Origin: Helicobacteraceae bacterium
Lineage (GTDB): Bacteria > Campylobacterota > Campylobacteria > Campylobacterales > Sulfurimonadaceae
Direction of reading: 5' to 3'
Assembly: GCA_030613795.1 (NCBI GenBank)
Contig: JAUWLG010000103.1
Span: 1 to 5,601 of the forward strand
Length of the DNA: 5,601 nucleotides
The translations under genes and the position numbers were made by a program. The notes beneath the pieces were generated by a model that was not told the origin of the DNA, made no database searches, and worked only from the letters and a program-made list of their open reading frames with translations. Shown here piece after piece: positions 4,540 through 5,601 of the stretch (position 1 is its first letter; each line of letters begins with the position of its first letter).

Positions 4540-5601
4540 TTATGATTTTTCAATGAGATTAGCGCTTTCAAGTGCAATTTGTAACTCTTCATTGGTGGGG
4601 ATGACATATAGTTTTATATGACTTTTTAGCTGATGGATAGCCGAGTTATGACTGTCTTGATTTTTTGTGTCATCTAATAAAATGTTGAATGCCTCATCCA
4701 AACCATCTAAAACCATGGATCGAATTAATGGGGCGTGTTCGCCTATGCCTCCAGTAAAAACAATAGCATCAACGCGACCTAAGACAGCGATATAAGAACC
4801 GATGTACTTTTTGATGCGATAAGAGAAGATCTCAAGAGCAAGTTGAGCCTGTTTGTCATCACTGGCAGCTCTTTGTATGATGGTACGAAGATCATTTTCA
4901 TGACAGATACCTTTAAGACCACTCTCTCTGTTCAGAAGTTTGTCGACCTCTTTAATACTAAAGCTTTGACGCTCCATCAGATAGGTGATGATAGCCGGGT
5001 CAATATCACCGGAGCGTGTCCCCATAACCAGCCCCTCTAAAGGGGTGAACCCCATCGACGTATCGACACTTTTACCATTTTTTATGGCACAGGCACTTGC
5101 CCCGTTACCAAGGTGTAGAGTTATAAGGTTGAGTTGTTCAAGCGGTTGGCCAATGAGAACTGCTGCCTCTCGCGCTACAAAGTGGTGTGAAGTGCCATGA
5201 AAACCGTAACGGCGAATATGGTGCTCTTTGTAGAGGGCTGTCGGTAGAGCATACAAAAAAGCATGTTCGGGCATGCTGTGGTGAAAAGCAGTGTCAAAAA
5301 CAGCTATATTTGGGATATGTGGTGCCAGTTTAGATGTTATTTCTATACCCAGGATATTGGCAGGGTTGTGCAACGGTGCAAGTGAGTTTAACGATTTGAG
5401 TTCAGTCAGTACACTACTGTCGATCAACGTCGGTTTACTGAACTTTTCGCCTCCATGAACAACGCGGTGACCAATGGCAGAAAGTTCATTTTTAATGTCA
5501 ATAACCTTCTCTTTTGTAAAGGTCTCAAAGAGCAGTGTAAAAGCTCTGTTGTGATCAGTGATGACCTGCTCGAATTTTAGCTCTTTGCCTTGAAAATGAA
5601 G
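4540..5601 (-). CDS. ackA: Acetate kinase, N-terminus beyond the window
   Basis: The frame stays open to the window edge, giving 353 residues; acetate kinases are near 400, so about 45 N-terminal residues, including the first phosphate-binding Asn, lie outside. Nearly all remaining family motifs are visible (residues of the visible part): GHRVVHGGEKF (44-54, substrate Arg), PLHNPAN (76-82), FDTAFH (102-107, catalytic Asp), YGFHGTSH (132-139, transition-state His), HLGNGAS, GTRSGDIDP (194-202, catalytic Arg), FTGGIGEH (282-289, nucleotide site) and PTNEE (335-339, metal-binding Glu). The enzyme interconverts acetate plus ATP with acetyl phosphate plus ADP in the cytoplasm. With phosphotransacetylase it links acetate to acetyl-CoA; pta is often adjacent and could lie just upstream, outside the window. 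No damage is seen, and the protein should be active if the N-terminus is intact. Confidence 0.97.
   Translation of the reverse strand, partial: LHFQGKELKFEQVITDHNRAFTLLFETFTKEKVIDIKNELSAIGHRVVHGGEKFSKPTLIDSSVLTELKSLNSLAPLHNPANILGIEITSKLAPHIPNIAVFDTAFHHSMPEHAFLYALPTALYKEHHIRRYGFHGTSHHFVAREAAVLIGQPLEQLNLITLHLGNGASACAIKNGKSVDTSMGFTPLEGLVMGTRSGDIDPAIITYLMERQSFSIKEVDKLLNRESGLKGICHENDLRTIIQRAASDDKQAQLALEIFSYRIKKYIGSYIAVLGRVDAIVFTGGIGEHAPLIRSMVLDGLDEAFNILLDDTKNQDSHNSAIHQLKSHIKLYVIPTNEELQIALESANLIEKS

Noticed and set aside
5425..5427. TTG as the start of acetate kinase
   Set aside because: The frame continues without a stop to 5601 and encodes the conserved GHRVVHGGEKFSKPT motif just before it, so this is an internal codon.

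Overview
The window looks like chromosomal DNA from a campylobacterotal (epsilonproteobacterial) bacterium of the Sulfurimonas/Sulfurovum/Sulfuricurvum kind. The basis is protein style: a free-standing Aer/CetB-like PAS protein, a small DUF445 protein with the C-terminal LGWLVVWGGVFGGLIG motif, and a COG3014-YcfL-LpoB lipoprotein cluster, with moderate-to-low GC and short AT-rich intergenic regions. The taxonomic call is an inference.

Layout. Positions 2-1521 (+) hold an envelope operon: the 3' end of a COG3014-family gene, then a YcfL-like lipoprotein and an LpoB-like lipoprotein (candidate penicillin-binding-protein activator). Positions 1522-1705 are non-coding, with a long imperfect inverted repeat, a small hairpin and three tandem heptamers. 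A minus-strand gene of unknown function (1706-2203) converges on the operon. Positions 2204-2623 hold a candidate forward promoter and a 313-bp palindromic element, followed by a DUF445 membrane protein (2624-3337). A repeat-rich leader (3338-3490) precedes the PAS gene (3491-4012). On the minus strand come a 67-residue S4-domain RNA-binding protein (4049-4252), an AT-rich gap with two perfect small palindromes (4253-4539), and acetate kinase ackA (4540 to the window edge, N-terminus missing).

The most interesting content is non-coding. Two copies of one 266-313 bp element, at 256-521 and 2281-2593, lie in opposite orientations. Each has 31-bp terminal inverted repeats enclosing two internal hairpins, giving a three-way-junction fold. 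The copies have diverged, but several stem differences are compensatory. One copy replaces the end of the COG3014 gene and adds about 60 element-encoded residues. The other lies between a candidate promoter and the DUF445 start, so it may be a structured 5' leader. No transposase is visible, so these look like non-autonomous (MITE-like) elements or a mobile structured-RNA family. A separate inverted repeat at 1526-1633 has a mismatch pattern that makes sense only as RNA from the minus strand, the strand of the unknown gene next to it.
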